NCBI RefSeq assembly: GCF_030812595.1
Contig: NZ_JAUSSZ010000010.1
Span: 107,966-171,965, forward strand
Reading direction: 5' to 3'
Origin: Arthrobacter bambusae
GTDB lineage: Bacteria > Actinomycetota > Actinomycetes > Actinomycetales > Micrococcaceae
Length of the DNA stretch: 64,000 bases
Both the position numbers and the translations under genes were made by a program. Positions 16,735 through 25,539 of the stretch are shown here, piece after piece (position 1 is the first letter of the stretch; each line of letters begins with the position of its first letter). The notes below the pieces were generated by a model, which worked only from the letters and a program-made list of their open reading frames with translations, was not told the DNA's origin and did not search any database.

Positions 16735-18864
16735 ATGACTGAAGACACCGACCTCCCCCTGATCGACCGGACACCGCAACAGACCGCCCTCGACAAGAAG
16801 ATCAACCAACACTTCGCGGGCCTCGTCGTCCGGAAGGACTTGGTCAAGGCCGTCAAGGGCAATGCGATCGTGCCGTCGTATGTCCTGGAGTACCTGCTCG
16901 GCCAGTACGCCGCCTCCGACGACGAAGCAACGATACAGGCCGGCATCGGATCGGTGCGCCAGATTCTCGCTGACCACTATGTCCACCGGAACCAGTCAGA
17001 GCTGGTGAAATCGACGATCCGCGAACGCGGTCGCTACAAAATCATAGACAAGGTCACCGTCTCACTCAACGACAAGGAGGACCGATACGAGGCCGAGTTC
17101 TCCAACCTCGGTATCAAGGGAGTGATCGCGGAGCCAGCCACGGTCAACGCGCACCCCAAGCTCCTCGTCGGCGGTGTGTGGTGCATTTGCGACATCGACT
17201 ACTTCCACTTCGACGACACCCGCGTCACCCCGTGGCAACTTGGTTCGCTGAAGCCGATCCAGCTCTCCAACTTCGACTTCGACGGCTACGCCACCTCACG
17301 CCTCGATTTCACCACTGATGAATGGATCGACCTGCTCATCCAGTCGATCGGCTTCAACCCCGAGCTGTTCGGCCGCCGCGCCAAGCTCCTACAACTCGTC
17401 CGCCTCATCCCGTTCGTCGAGCGCAACTACAACCTCGTCGAACTCGGCCCCAAGGGCACTGGCAAGTCCCACATCTTCTCGGAGTTCTCGCCGCACGGCA
17501 TGCTTATCTCCGGCGGCGAGGTCACCGTCCCCAAGCTGTTCGTTAACAACTCCAACGGCCGCATCGGACTGGTCGGCTACTGGGACGTCGTCGCTTTTGA
17601 CGAGTTCGCCGGAAAGAAGAAGCGCACCGACAAGGCGCTAGTCGACATCATGAAGAACTACATGGCTAACAAGTCATTCTCCCGTGGTGTAGAACCGCTT
17701 GGCGCTGAAGCGTCGATGGTCTTCGTTGGCAACACATCCCACACCGTGCCGTACATGCTCAAGCACTCAGACCTGTTCGACGAGCTGCCTGAGAGCTATC
17801 ACGATTCGGCCTACCTCGACCGACTGCACTTCTACATCCCCGGTTGGGAGGTCGACACAATCCGCGGCGAAATGTTCTCCGAGGGCTACGGATTCGTCGT
17901 CGACTACATCGCGGAAGTGCTCAAGTCGATGCGGAACGCAGACTACTCCGACCGCTTTCAAAGGCACTTCACGCTCAGCTCCGACATCTCGACCCGCGAC
18001 CGCGACGGCATTCACAAAACGTTCTCAGGGCTGATGAAAATACTCTTCCCACACGGAGACGCGACCAAGGAGGAAATCGAAGAGATCCTCCGGTTCGCCA
18101 TCGAGGGCCGGAAGCGTGTGAAGGACCAGATCCTGCGCATCGACTCCACGATGGCAGCTGTGAAGTTCGGCTACCTCGACAAGGACGGCGCGTGGCACGC
18201 CGTCACTACGCTGGAAGAGGACGAGTACCCCGGCTACTACCGGAACGGCGAGAGCGAGCCAAAGACCGTCAATGCGACCTCACCCGATGCCGGCGCTCCT
18301 AGCCCCTTGACCGGAGTCGCGCAGGCGCCAGCACCACAGTTATTCGAAGGGCATCGCGAGTTCCAAGAGAACCAGCGGGGAGTGTCTTACAAAACACTGC
18401 TGCTGCCTTACCTGTCCGGGGCAACCAACATCTCGATCATCGACCCGTACATACGCCTCCCCCACCAAGGGCGCAACCTCGTCGACCTGCTAGCGCTGCT
18501 TGCCACTGAGAAGGACTCCGCCGACGAGATCTCCGTGACTTTGGTGACCAAAGAGGACAAGATCGATGTCGAGCGCCGTCAGCTTTTCATGTTGAACGAC
18601 ATCCAAGAAAGCGCCGCGGCTGCAGGCATCCATTTCACCGTCGCCTGGGACGACTCCATCCATGACCGCTCGATCCGGGCCGACAATGGCTGGAAGATCC
18701 TCCTCGGACGCGGCCTGGACATCTTCCAGAAGGGCTCAGGGAGCCAGTACGAGCTCGGGACACGCAGCCAACAATTTCGCCAAGTCGCCGCTTTCGGCAT
18801 CACCTACATCCGAGGGATCGAGCGATCGGATGGCGATGTTGCAAGAACTCCGAAACGAAGCTAA
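16735..18864 (+). CDS. brxL: BREX protein BrxL with MIT_C-like C-terminus instead of Lon protease domain
   Basis: 709 residues from ATG 16735. An in-frame start at 16618 would lie inside pglZ. Residues 1 to ~510 are standard BrxL: INQHFAGLVVRKDLVKAVKG, YVLEYLLGQYAASDDEATIQ, RGRYKIIDKVTVSLNDKEDR, Walker A GPKGTGKS at 238-245, Walker B-like VVAFDEF, and ILRIDSTMAAVKFGYLDKDG. Canonical BrxL then has a Lon-type Ser-Lys protease domain, absent here. Instead, residues ~541-690 resemble the MIT_C domain of human MITD1: a 'GVSYKTLLLPYL' start, SIIDPYIRLPHQGRNLVDLL, the signature HDRSIRADNGWKILLGRGLD beginning at H643, then IFQ. MIT_C is a phospholipase D-like fold that binds membranes in MITD1. The domain swap is the oddest feature of this operon. 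Confidence 0.88.
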   Translation: MTEDTDLPLIDRTPQQTALDKKINQHFAGLVVRKDLVKAVKGNAIVPSYVLEYLLGQYAASDDEATIQAGIGSVRQILADHYVHRNQSELVKSTIRERGRYKIIDKVTVSLNDKEDRYEAEFSNLGIKGVIAEPATVNAHPKLLVGGVWCICDIDYFHFDDTRVTPWQLGSLKPIQLSNFDFDGYATSRLDFTTDEWIDLLIQSIGFNPELFGRRAKLLQLVRLIPFVERNYNLVELGPKGTGKSHIFSEFSPHGMLISGGEVTVPKLFVNNSNGRIGLVGYWDVVAFDEFAGKKKRTDKALVDIMKNYMANKSFSRGVEPLGAEASMVFVGNTSHTVPYMLKHSDLFDELPESYHDSAYLDRLHFYIPGWEVDTIRGEMFSEGYGFVVDYIAEVLKSMRNADYSDRFQRHFTLSSDISTRDRDGIHKTFSGLMKILFPHGDATKEEIEEILRFAIEGRKRVKDQILRIDSTMAAVKFGYLDKDGAWHAVTTLEEDEYPGYYRNGESEPKTVNATSPDAGAPSPLTGVAQAPAPQLFEGHREFQENQRGVSYKTLLLPYLSGATNISIIDPYIRLPHQGRNLVDLLALLATEKDSADEISVTLVTKEDKIDVERRQLFMLNDIQESAAAAGIHFTVAWDDSIHDRSIRADNGWKILLGRGLDIFQKGSGSQYELGTRSQQFRQVAAFGITYIRGIERSDGDVARTPKRS

Positions 18865-19417
18865 TCACCGGGTTTTACGTTAACCTCGGGGACCTACAAC
18901 CTATCGCCCACACTTGCCCGGCGCGAACCCGAGGATTGTTCAGGCCGTTGCCCCGCCGGTGCTGCTGGTCGTCCAGCATCGTTGCCGCGCTTCGAATCCG
19001 AGCAAGTTGGGATGAGCGGGCGGATGCCGGTTCTGCGAGTCGAAAGCCGTAGCCCATCGAAGGATCACCTGCGGAGTCGGCCACTTCGCTCTTTCCAAGG
19101 GAGCACGACCTCGCGCATCGTCCCGTCGCACTATAGGTCACGTTTGCGCAGCACAGTTTCCTGCTTTGCTCCGAGCGCAGCGATGGCCCGTCGAGAGCGC
19201 TGGCTATGCAAGAGACGCGGGATTCCAAGGTAAGGCAGTCAAGTGCATTGAAGGACTTGGCGGAGCTGAAGCAACCTCAGCTCGGGTTCGAGTCCAGTGC
19301 CTTGGACGCCGGAGGCGATCCAGCCCACAGCGGGATTGAGGTGCGCCTCGTTTTTGACATGGGATGGGCCCCCGGGGGGCAGTTCAAAGCATGCCCGATC
19401 TGCGAGCTCACGCGAAT
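18865..19417. other. Region without a supported gene after brxL
   Basis: Several short open frames exist on both strands, none with recognisable domains, consistent length or good start signals. No convincing terminator hairpin was found directly after brxL. The stretch probably consists of remnant sequence between the operon and the right repeat copy. Confidence 0.4.
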
Positions 19418-19672
19418 TTTTCCCCGTTCCTTAGAGGCGCAATCCATACCCCAAGGGCATATGTAAATCCATCCGACGCACCCTCAAGAGCTACCGCCGA
19501 TAATCTTTCTTATCGGCGGTAACTGCCCAAAAACGTTGATTTTCCGCGGATTTTGCGGAGAGGATTCCCTCCACTGACCGAGCGATGACAGCTTGTCGAA
19601 TGCAAACACTCCCAAAAACGCCCAAAGCCAGTCCTCAAAACCAGCGGAAACCGGAAGGTCTCAACTCATGTG
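19418..19672. repeat. Right copy of the diverged direct repeat flanking the BREX region
   Basis: This aligns with 2271-2525 (same orientation), including a perfect hairpin with 12-bp arms, TACCGCCGATAA (19491-19502) and TTATCGGCGGTA (19509-19520). After it come the beginning of the same gene (MQTLPKTPKASPQNQRKPEG against MQNLPKNTTNPGPQKQRDQE in the left copy) and then loss of similarity. Together the copies bracket about 17 kb containing the DUF4238 pseudogene and the BREX operon. Confidence 0.7.
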
Positions 19673-19721
19673 AATATTCGCGCTATTGGGGTCCATCCGT
19701 CAGTGAGAGGTGCGCCGCCCG

Positions 19722-19930
19722 ATGCTGGAGGGTCTCGAGGCTCAGGACGAGACACTCGTGCTCGGTGTAGCCTTCGAGGAACGCCTGCGGCTGGTCGTGG
19801 ACGAGGCCTCCACTCCATTTCACACACCAAGATGAAGGGACTGATCCGACGGGCCGGGCTACGCCATCCAGGAGCGGATCTGCGCCCGCTCGACCTCGTG
19901 GACGAGCGCGGTCTGGGCCGGAACGTGACC
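19722..19930 (+). pseudogene. IS21-family IstB helper fragment
   Basis: The frame starting at 19722 reads MLEGLEAQDETLVLGVAFEE then RLRLVVDEAS. A shift near 19825 leads to KMKGLIRRAGLRHPGADLRP then LDLVDERGLGRNVT. This order resembles the N-terminus of IstB ATPases ('..L.FEERL.lLvD.E....R...L...A.lr.pga.led.d...rgLdr'). No Walker motifs follow, so only the first ~70 codons remain and the frame is broken. It indicates IS21 activity in this part of the island. Confidence 0.45.
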
Positions 19931-20039
19931 GCCCCTGCCTTAAGCTGCAAAGCGTCGCACAGGAACAACAAGTGTCCGTGGGGACATCACCCGACAGCGC
20001 ATCCTTGAACAGGCATGGGCGGCTTTTGCAGCAAGGGGG

Positions 20040-20594
20040 TCAGGACTGGAGGGGCGCTCCACGCCGGATCTGCCTGGCCTTTACTGGCGGCCACTGCTTT
20101 CCTGCGTTGTAATGACTTTCCTGGCTCTCAACGAGCTTTAAGACCGCGAAGCTTATGAAATCAGACAACGAACGAACCTGCCCAGTCGACTGCATGGCAC
20201 GATGGGCCGCCCTCATACGCCGCGCTTCGTTCCGATACTGGTAGAAGCTCGTCTTCACTTTGCTGCCGCCGGGGCGGATATCGAGTCCCACCACACTCGG
20301 GCCCGCGTCACAGCGCCCTTCCTGACTCTCAACGATCTTTAGCACCGCGAAGCTTATGAAATCAGACAACGAACGAAACTGTCCAGTCGACTGCGTGGCA
20401 AGATAGGCGGCCCTCATACGCCCCGCTTCGTCCTCGTACTGGTAGAAGCTCGTCTTCACTTTGCTGCCGCTGAGGCGGACATTGTCAAGTGCCAGATTCT
20501 CTGGCGGTGCGGTGACCGGTTCTTCAAGGGCTGCTTCCACGGTGACCGTCACGATCACATTATTTGGGACAGTCACACGGAAATCCATAGCCAT
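20040..20594 (-). CDS. ParB-like plasmid partition protein with duplicated DNA-binding module
   Basis: 184 residues. Two copies of a ~57-residue module occur in tandem: GSKVKTSFYQYEDEAGRMRA, then AYLATQSTGQFRSLSDFISF and AVLKIVESQE, then GGSKVKTSFYQYRNEARRMR with matching continuation. The module resembles the C-terminal ribbon-helix-helix-like centromere-binding domain of actinobacterial plasmid ParB proteins ('KvgFfq...d..RaRga...t....RSLSDFIa.AVm.EVERLE..yN.G..w'). The duplication is visible in DNA at about 20117-20290 and 20321-20490. No ParA gene is adjacent. It is probably a relic of an integrated plasmid; whether it still binds DNA is unknown. Confidence 0.6.
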   Translation of the reverse strand: MAMDFRVTVPNNVIVTVTVEAALEEPVTAPPENLALDNVRLSGSKVKTSFYQYEDEAGRMRAAYLATQSTGQFRSLSDFISFAVLKIVESQEGRCDAGPSVVGLDIRPGGSKVKTSFYQYRNEARRMRAAHRAMQSTGQVRSLSDFISFAVLKLVESQESHYNAGKQWPPVKARQIRRGAPLQS

Positions 20595-20947
20595 TATCGG
20601 CCCCTCATCCAGCCGGTCAGCAATTCGCTTGCCAGGTCCATTCTCTCACCCCGCAGACTGCAGAGTCCTTCGCGGCAACTATTGAGAGGCTTCAGGGCGA
20701 GGAGCTTGAGGATGAAGAGTTTTCGGACGGAAACGATCCGTTGTCGAAAAGGAGGACCATCTCCCTTACCGCCACAACGAGTTCGTCCTTACTTCACGCG
20801 GCCCGGCAGTCGCACCACCCGAGTTGAGTGTGGATTGGCAGTCCGAAGCCCCGGAGGCGATTGAGATCGTCGGCTAAAACCTCGCCCAGGGCGACCGAAG
20901 GGCCTGCTATAAAGGCGGCACAACGATGTTCGGGTCCTCGATCAACC
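20595..20947. other. Region without a supported gene
   Basis: This holds only short frames lacking domain signal between the ParB-like gene and the Nudix regulator. The part before 20594 may contain the ParB-like gene's promoter; no clear motif was seen. Confidence 0.35.
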
Positions 20948-21682
20948 CTATGGGCGCATGAGTGGCGGATTGAGGACCGTTCGTGATGACTGGCCGGTGC
21001 TCGAGCGGGCTGCCTCGGCGAGCCGGTAAAGTGCGGCCGGGCGGCCCGTGTCGCCTACCGTCGTCCGCCCGGTGTCCACGAGGAAATCGGGCGTGCCGGT
21101 GGCTTTGCGGTGGAAGTTCCGAGGGTCCAGACGTGTGTCCCACACTGCCTCGTAGACGGCGCGGAGCTGGGCGATGGTGAATTCATCGCCGCAGAACGCT
21201 GCGGCGAGCGGTGAGTATTCGAGTTTGGATTTTGCCCGTTCCAGGGCATCCATGAGGATCCGCTCGTGGTCGAAGGCGAGCTTCAAGTCACCATCCAACA
21301 CCTGGCTGACCGGGTACCAGGCGGCGTGTTCGGCGTCGCTTCCCGCGGAGAGGACGGGGAAGTTGGGCGCGAGTAGGAGGTGGGCGACGGTGAGCACATC
21401 CCCGCGTGGGTCGCGCCCGGGCGGCCCGTAACTTCCGAGTTGCTCCAGATGCCCCGGAATCTGCTCGACGCCGGTTTCCTCGGCCAGTTCCCTCCCCGCC
21501 GCGGTCATCAGGTCTTCGCCGGCGAGGACGAACCCGCCCGGCAGGGCCAGTGCACCGCGGAAGGGTTTGATGAGGCGGGTGATGAGCAGGACGTTCAAGG
21601 CGTCATCGCGCACGGTGAGGGCGACGACGTCGACTGTCACCGGGAAGCGCGCAGGCGCCGGGTAAGACTTGGGCATGTCCAC
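20948..21682 (-). CDS. NrtR-type Nudix transcriptional regulator
   Basis: 244 residues. The Nudix box is complete, G-x5-E-x7-RELAEETGV (GGFVLAGEDLMTAAGRELAE then ETGVE), so hydrolase activity is possible. The C-terminal winged HTH (YSPLAAAFCGDEFTIAQLRA then VYEAVWDTRLDPRNFHRKA) is characteristic of NrtR, the ADP-ribose-sensing repressor of NAD metabolism genes. It is divergent from the SPFH/NAD-kinase-like operon, with two operator-like palindromes between them. NrtR would therefore be expected to repress that operon and itself, with ADP-ribose or a related NAD product as the signal (inferred). Confidence 0.85.
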   Translation of the reverse strand: MDMPKSYPAPARFPVTVDVVALTVRDDALNVLLITRLIKPFRGALALPGGFVLAGEDLMTAAGRELAEETGVEQIPGHLEQLGSYGPPGRDPRGDVLTVAHLLLAPNFPVLSAGSDAEHAAWYPVSQVLDGDLKLAFDHERILMDALERAKSKLEYSPLAAAFCGDEFTIAQLRAVYEAVWDTRLDPRNFHRKATGTPDFLVDTGRTTVGDTGRPAALYRLAEAARSSTGQSSRTVLNPPLMRP

Positions 21683-21693
21683 ATCCTAGTTAC

Positions 21694-21714
21694 TTATCGT
21701 CATATTGACAATAA
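21694..21714. promoter_or_regulatory. Putative NrtR operator 1
   Basis: TTATCGTCA-TAT-TGACAATAA is a 9-bp inverted repeat with one mismatch, 11 bases upstream of the Nudix regulator's start. AT-rich 21-bp palindromes of this kind are typical NrtR sites. The same half-site, TTATCGTCA, recurs in the second site at 21739. Confidence 0.65.
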
Positions 21715-21738
21715 ATAAGAGCCGGGCCTACCGTGTCA

Positions 21739-21759
21739 TTATCGTCAATTCGACGAGAA
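21739..21759. promoter_or_regulatory. Putative NrtR operator 2
   Basis: TTATCGTCA-ATT-CGACGAGAA repeats the left half-site of operator 1 exactly and has a weaker right half (core CGTC-AATT-CGACG). It lies 24 bases upstream of the SPFH gene, so it probably overlaps that operon's promoter. Two sites facing two divergent genes support shared control. Confidence 0.5.
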
Positions 21760-21783
21760 AATGGCTCGACTTAGGAGAATCCC

Positions 21784-22809
21784 ATGGCCAACATCAAGCG
21801 CTACCCCTGGATCAACCACTTTCTGGGAAGCCCCACCGGCTACGTCGTGCACCTGCAAAAAGGCAATGTCAGGCACCAGGGCGTGGGCCAGGCGTTCTGG
21901 TACCGGCCGGTGAACTCGGTGCTCAGCGAGGTCCCCGTGGATGACCAGGAACTGCCCACGCTCTTCCACGCCATCACCCGCGACCACCAGAACGTGAGCG
22001 TCCAGGCCAACGTGACCTACCGCTTCATCGACCCCGTGACCGTGTCCGCCAGGCTCGACTTCGGGCTCCAACCGGCCGGCACCGGGGCAGGTTCCGCGCC
22101 CGCAACCGGGAAGGAACAGGTCGCCACGATCATCGGACAGCTGTGCCAGAGCCACGCGATCGACCAAATCGCCACCACCACCCTCGCCGAAGCTCTCGAA
22201 CGCGGCGTCAGCCAGCTCCGCACCGTCCTCACCGAAGCCCTGCGCGCGGACCCGCGGCTGCTGTCCACGGGCATCGAGATCCTCGGGGTGCAGGTCCTGG
22301 CAGTCCGGCCGGAGTCCGACGTCGAACGCGCCTTGCAGACCCCGGTCCGGGAACAACTCCAGGCCGAGGCAGACCGTGCCGTCTACGAACGCCGGGCCGT
22401 CGCCGTCGAACGCGAACGCACCATCTCCGAAAACGAAATGGCAAGCCAGATCGAGCTGGCCACCCGACGCGAACACCTCGTCGCACAGGAAGGCGCCAAC
22501 GCACGACGCGAAGCCGAAGAAAAAGCCGCCGCAGCACTGATCCAGGCACAAGCCTCCGCAGAACGCCAAGGCATCACCACCACCGCCGAAGCCAACCACA
22601 TCCGACTCGTCGGGGAGGCAAACGCCGCACGCGAGGCCGCCACCATGGAGGTCTACCAAGGCGTGGAACACACCACCCTGCTGGCACTGGCCCTGCGGGA
22701 AGCCGCCGGATCACTGCCCAACATCGGCAACCTCACCATCACCCCGGACCTCCTCAGCGGCGCACTCGCAGGACTGCTCCGGGAGCCCGCCGGCAGCATT
22801 GAGGAATAG
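21784..22809 (+). CDS. SPFH/Band 7 domain protein
   Basis: 341 residues. The N-terminal ~180 residues form an SPFH domain (GYVVHLQKGNVRHQGVGQAF, then VDDQELPTLFHAITRDHQNV and SVQANVTYRFIDPV). This is followed by a long coiled-coil rich in Ala, Glu and Arg (residues ~190-290) and a short C-terminal segment. No signal peptide or transmembrane helix is seen, so it probably forms a cytosolic or peripherally membrane-bound oligomer. A ribosome binding site (TTAGGAGAA) precedes the ATG. It lies 9 bases before the NAD-kinase-like gene and divergent from NrtR, suggesting an NAD-linked function. The exact role is unknown. Confidence 0.85.
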   Translation: MANIKRYPWINHFLGSPTGYVVHLQKGNVRHQGVGQAFWYRPVNSVLSEVPVDDQELPTLFHAITRDHQNVSVQANVTYRFIDPVTVSARLDFGLQPAGTGAGSAPATGKEQVATIIGQLCQSHAIDQIATTTLAEALERGVSQLRTVLTEALRADPRLLSTGIEILGVQVLAVRPESDVERALQTPVREQLQAEADRAVYERRAVAVERERTISENEMASQIELATRREHLVAQEGANARREAEEKAAAALIQAQASAERQGITTTAEANHIRLVGEANAAREAATMEVYQGVEHTTLLALALREAAGSLPNIGNLTITPDLLSGALAGLLREPAGSIEE

Positions 22810-22818
22810 GACCCCGCC

Positions 22819-23718
22819 ATGGCAAACTCCCGCCTCGTCATCGTCCACCGCCGCACCGAACTCCAGGAACTCCTGGACCGGCACGCCACCCGCGGCCAAG
22901 CAGAATTCTTCCTCCGCACCCGGGGCCGCACCATCCAGGAAGTCCAATACCACCACGACCGCCTCACGACGGCCCTGACAACCATCCACGCCGCAGTACC
23001 GGCCGAATGGCGCCACGCAGACGTCGAACGCGCCGACCTCAACCGCTTCCTCTTCACCCCCGAGGACGTCATCGCCGTCGTCGGTCAAGACGGCCTCGTG
23101 GCCAACACCGCCAAATACCTCACCAGCCAGCCCGTCCTCGGAATCAACCCGGAGCCCGGCGTCAACCCAGGAGTGCTCGTCCGGCACAGCCCCGACACAG
23201 CCGCCAAACTGCTACAGGCCGCCGCACCCGACCGGCCCGCGGAACGGCTATCCTGCCAGGAACTGTCCACCGTGACCGCACGTCTCGATGACGGACAGGA
23301 ACTTTCCGGACTCAACGAAGTCTTCATCGGGCACTCCTCCCACCAATCAGCCCGTTACCGTCTCACAACCCCGGACGGGCAGACGGAACGCCAATCCTCC
23401 TCGGGACTTATCGTTTCCACCGGAACCGGCGCAACTGGCTGGTGCGCATCCATCGCCCTCGAACGCGGAGGACGCAACCTACCCACACCGGCCGACCCCC
23501 GGCTCGCATGGTTCGTCCGGGAAGCCTGGCCATCCCCCACCACCGGAGCCACCCTGACCGAAGGCACCCTGGACCCGGGAGAACAACTCGGGATCACCGT
23601 GACCTCCGATCAACTCGTGGTCTTCGGAGACGGCATGGAAGAAGACCACCTCACCGCATCCTGGGGCCAGGAAATCACCGTCCACCTAGGCGAACGACCA
23701 CTCAAGCTCGTGACGTAA
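22819..23718 (+). CDS. NAD(+)/NADH kinase-like protein
   Basis: 299 residues with ATP-NAD kinase features. EDVIAVVGQDGLVANTAKYL corresponds to the GGDGT loop, although the second glycine is glutamine. GINPEPGVNPGVLV follows the fold, LNEVFIG corresponds to the NE motif, and SSGLIVSTGTGATGW corresponds to the substrate-binding STpTGSTAY-like segment. The altered loops suggest a divergent member that may have a different substrate or none. It is the second gene of the NrtR-associated operon. Phosphorylation of NAD or a related nucleotide is inferred from family only. Confidence 0.75.
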   Translation: MANSRLVIVHRRTELQELLDRHATRGQAEFFLRTRGRTIQEVQYHHDRLTTALTTIHAAVPAEWRHADVERADLNRFLFTPEDVIAVVGQDGLVANTAKYLTSQPVLGINPEPGVNPGVLVRHSPDTAAKLLQAAAPDRPAERLSCQELSTVTARLDDGQELSGLNEVFIGHSSHQSARYRLTTPDGQTERQSSSGLIVSTGTGATGWCASIALERGGRNLPTPADPRLAWFVREAWPSPTTGATLTEGTLDPGEQLGITVTSDQLVVFGDGMEEDHLTASWGQEITVHLGERPLKLVT

Positions 23719-24301
23719 CAAACGGAGGCAACCCGGACGGCGCACTTCTTTGGCTAGCCCGAGACCTCCTCCGCCGCGTATCTGGCCATGAGGCTGGCAT
23801 TTTCACGGCCGGTCAGGACCGGGAAGTAAAAAAGATATAAAAGGTATAAAGATGTATAAAAGGTCAAACAGCGACAGCTACGTATCGGCCCACGGCACTG
23901 ACATAGCCGCACCAGGATAAACGCAGCGAAACGTTGACTCTCTCCTCGGACCGGATATCTGACGACACCAATTGCCACCGCTTCGGATCATTCGACAAAG
24001 AGCGGCAGCCCAGCGGAGAAGAAACGCATCCTGACCAGGGACGAGGTCCTTCGCATCCGGGCCATCCTCGACGCGGACTATGAACGCGACGTGAAGAATA
24101 CCACCGACGAGACGACAAATGACCTCGGACCCATACAGATCGCCCCCTTGGTCCGGAGCCCGAGACCACATCGGACCAAACCCCGTAAGAATGCCCCATG
24201 CGAACGACCGGCCGTCCCCAGCCAGCTAGTGCCGCGCCAACAACCGCCGCGGCTAGAGACGTGCACTCCAGACAGCGCCCGGTCTTGGTTATGGTCTGAT
24301 C
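23719..24301. other. Region with decayed coding remnants
   Basis: An AT-rich tract with repeated TATAAA(A/G) words lies at 23827-23862. At about 24003-24130 a plus-strand frame reads SGSPAEKKRILTRDEVLRIR then AILDADYERDVKN. It resembles a second remnant at 31105-31185 (FLTRDDVLRMRERDLDTATR). Neither has a proper start, so both look like fragments of a common short gene. No intact gene is supported. Confidence 0.4.
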
Positions 24302-24709
24302 ATGGCCATGACGGACGAACACCGGCTGAGCTCGCGAAGAACCGCCGAGATCATCAGCCGTGAACTGGCGAACGGAGACATAGATTTCGCCTTCCGAATC
24401 ATGGTCACCGCCATCGACGACTTCCGCCAGACATCACCCGCGAATTACGAGGACTTCCTCATACCCCCACACTCCACCGGATCCCTACGATGGGACACAC
24501 TGCTCGCCGCGCTCGTCGGCCGCGAATGCGAACGCCTGGGAATCCCCAAACCTCCCTGGACCCAACCGATGCCACTAGACGAAGAATGGGTTGTCACGAT
24601 CCGGCCGAACGCCACCGATCGGTGGCTGGCCAGAATCAAGTCCGGCACCCCGGTCGAGTTCTCCCGCCTAGGCGTCTGGATCCACCCCCGGGATCTGGAA
24701 ACCATGTAA
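24302..24709 (+). CDS. Hypothetical protein
   Basis: 135 residues from ATG 24302 (or ATG 24308). The sequence is well-behaved: SSRRTAEIISRELANGDIDF, AFRIMVTAIDDFRQTSPANY, LRWDTLLAALVGRECERLGI, then PKPPWTQPMPLDEEWVV and a C-terminal GVWIHPRDLE. The pattern 'L.W..LlA.l....ae.lg...P.Wt....l...Wv' is familiar from small actinobacterial proteins encoded beside nucleotidyltransferase-type toxins, but no such partner follows here. It could be an orphan antitoxin. I cannot name a family with confidence. Confidence 0.6.
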   Translation: MAMTDEHRLSSRRTAEIISRELANGDIDFAFRIMVTAIDDFRQTSPANYEDFLIPPHSTGSLRWDTLLAALVGRECERLGIPKPPWTQPMPLDEEWVVTIRPNATDRWLARIKSGTPVEFSRLGVWIHPRDLETM

Positions 24710-25416
24710 CCCGACCCGTCAAGCGTTGCCTTGTCGAGATGTCGATCACGTGCCAACTCGCGTTATGTTGGCTTCCCAACTCGGGCCCGGTCTTGCATCG
24801 TGTCGGATTGGCTCAGCCTTGGCCAACAGGCATCAAGTTCTCATCGCCGTCGAACCCACAGGACAACTGGTCCTCAGACCGGTGAAACCGGAACATGACC
24901 CGTCACGGGACCTCGGCTTAGAAAGCAACTCCAACAAGAATCACTGGTCGACCCGGCTAGCACCGTCCCAAGTGCGAGTCCTCACGGGCCGCGGAAGCTC
25001 CAATTGTCCGAGCGAATGCGACGACACAAACATGAAGCTGACCCATGAGCCGGGATTGAACCCAAGCCAGGAGCAATTGTTCCTTGTGACCAGGGGTGAT
25101 CGACCTCCGATCGTCTATCGCCCTAGATCAGAGCGACCGCGGTTGCCACAGAACTAGATGACTCCAGGTGCGACCGAGGGCCAGTACCACGCGGAGTTGA
25201 TGCTTCCTCTCGAGGAAGCAAAACCGAATCCTCGAGCATCCTTCCAGGCTTTTTGTCGGCGACGTCAGGCGACGTGCCCTCCGGGATTAACCTGGCTGTG
25301 GCCGGTCGGTCATCTTCGAGGGCAGCGTTGTCGAGTGGGGAACGTCCGGCGGGATCCAAAACCTACCTCGGCATCTCGTACTGATAGTTGCCTCGCCCGA
25401 GGCAGGTTACGGGTTT

Positions 25417-25454
25417 CTATAACCAGAAGTACGCGAACGCACTTTTGGTTATAG
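25417..25454. repeat. 14-bp inverted repeat with 10-base loop
   Basis: CTATAACCAGAAGT (25417-25430) and ACTTTTGGTTATAG (25441-25454) are complementary with one mismatch, around ACGCGAACGC. No T-tract follows, so an intrinsic terminator is unlikely. The AT-rich arms in GC-rich surroundings suggest a recombination or protein-binding site, or the remnant of an insertion-sequence end. Confidence 0.5.
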
Positions 25455-25539
25455 TGCCGGACCGACCCATCAAATGAAGGTCTTCAGGTCAGGCCTACGC
25501 TTGGCCGGGAGATGCGTTCCGTATAACATCTGACAGCAG

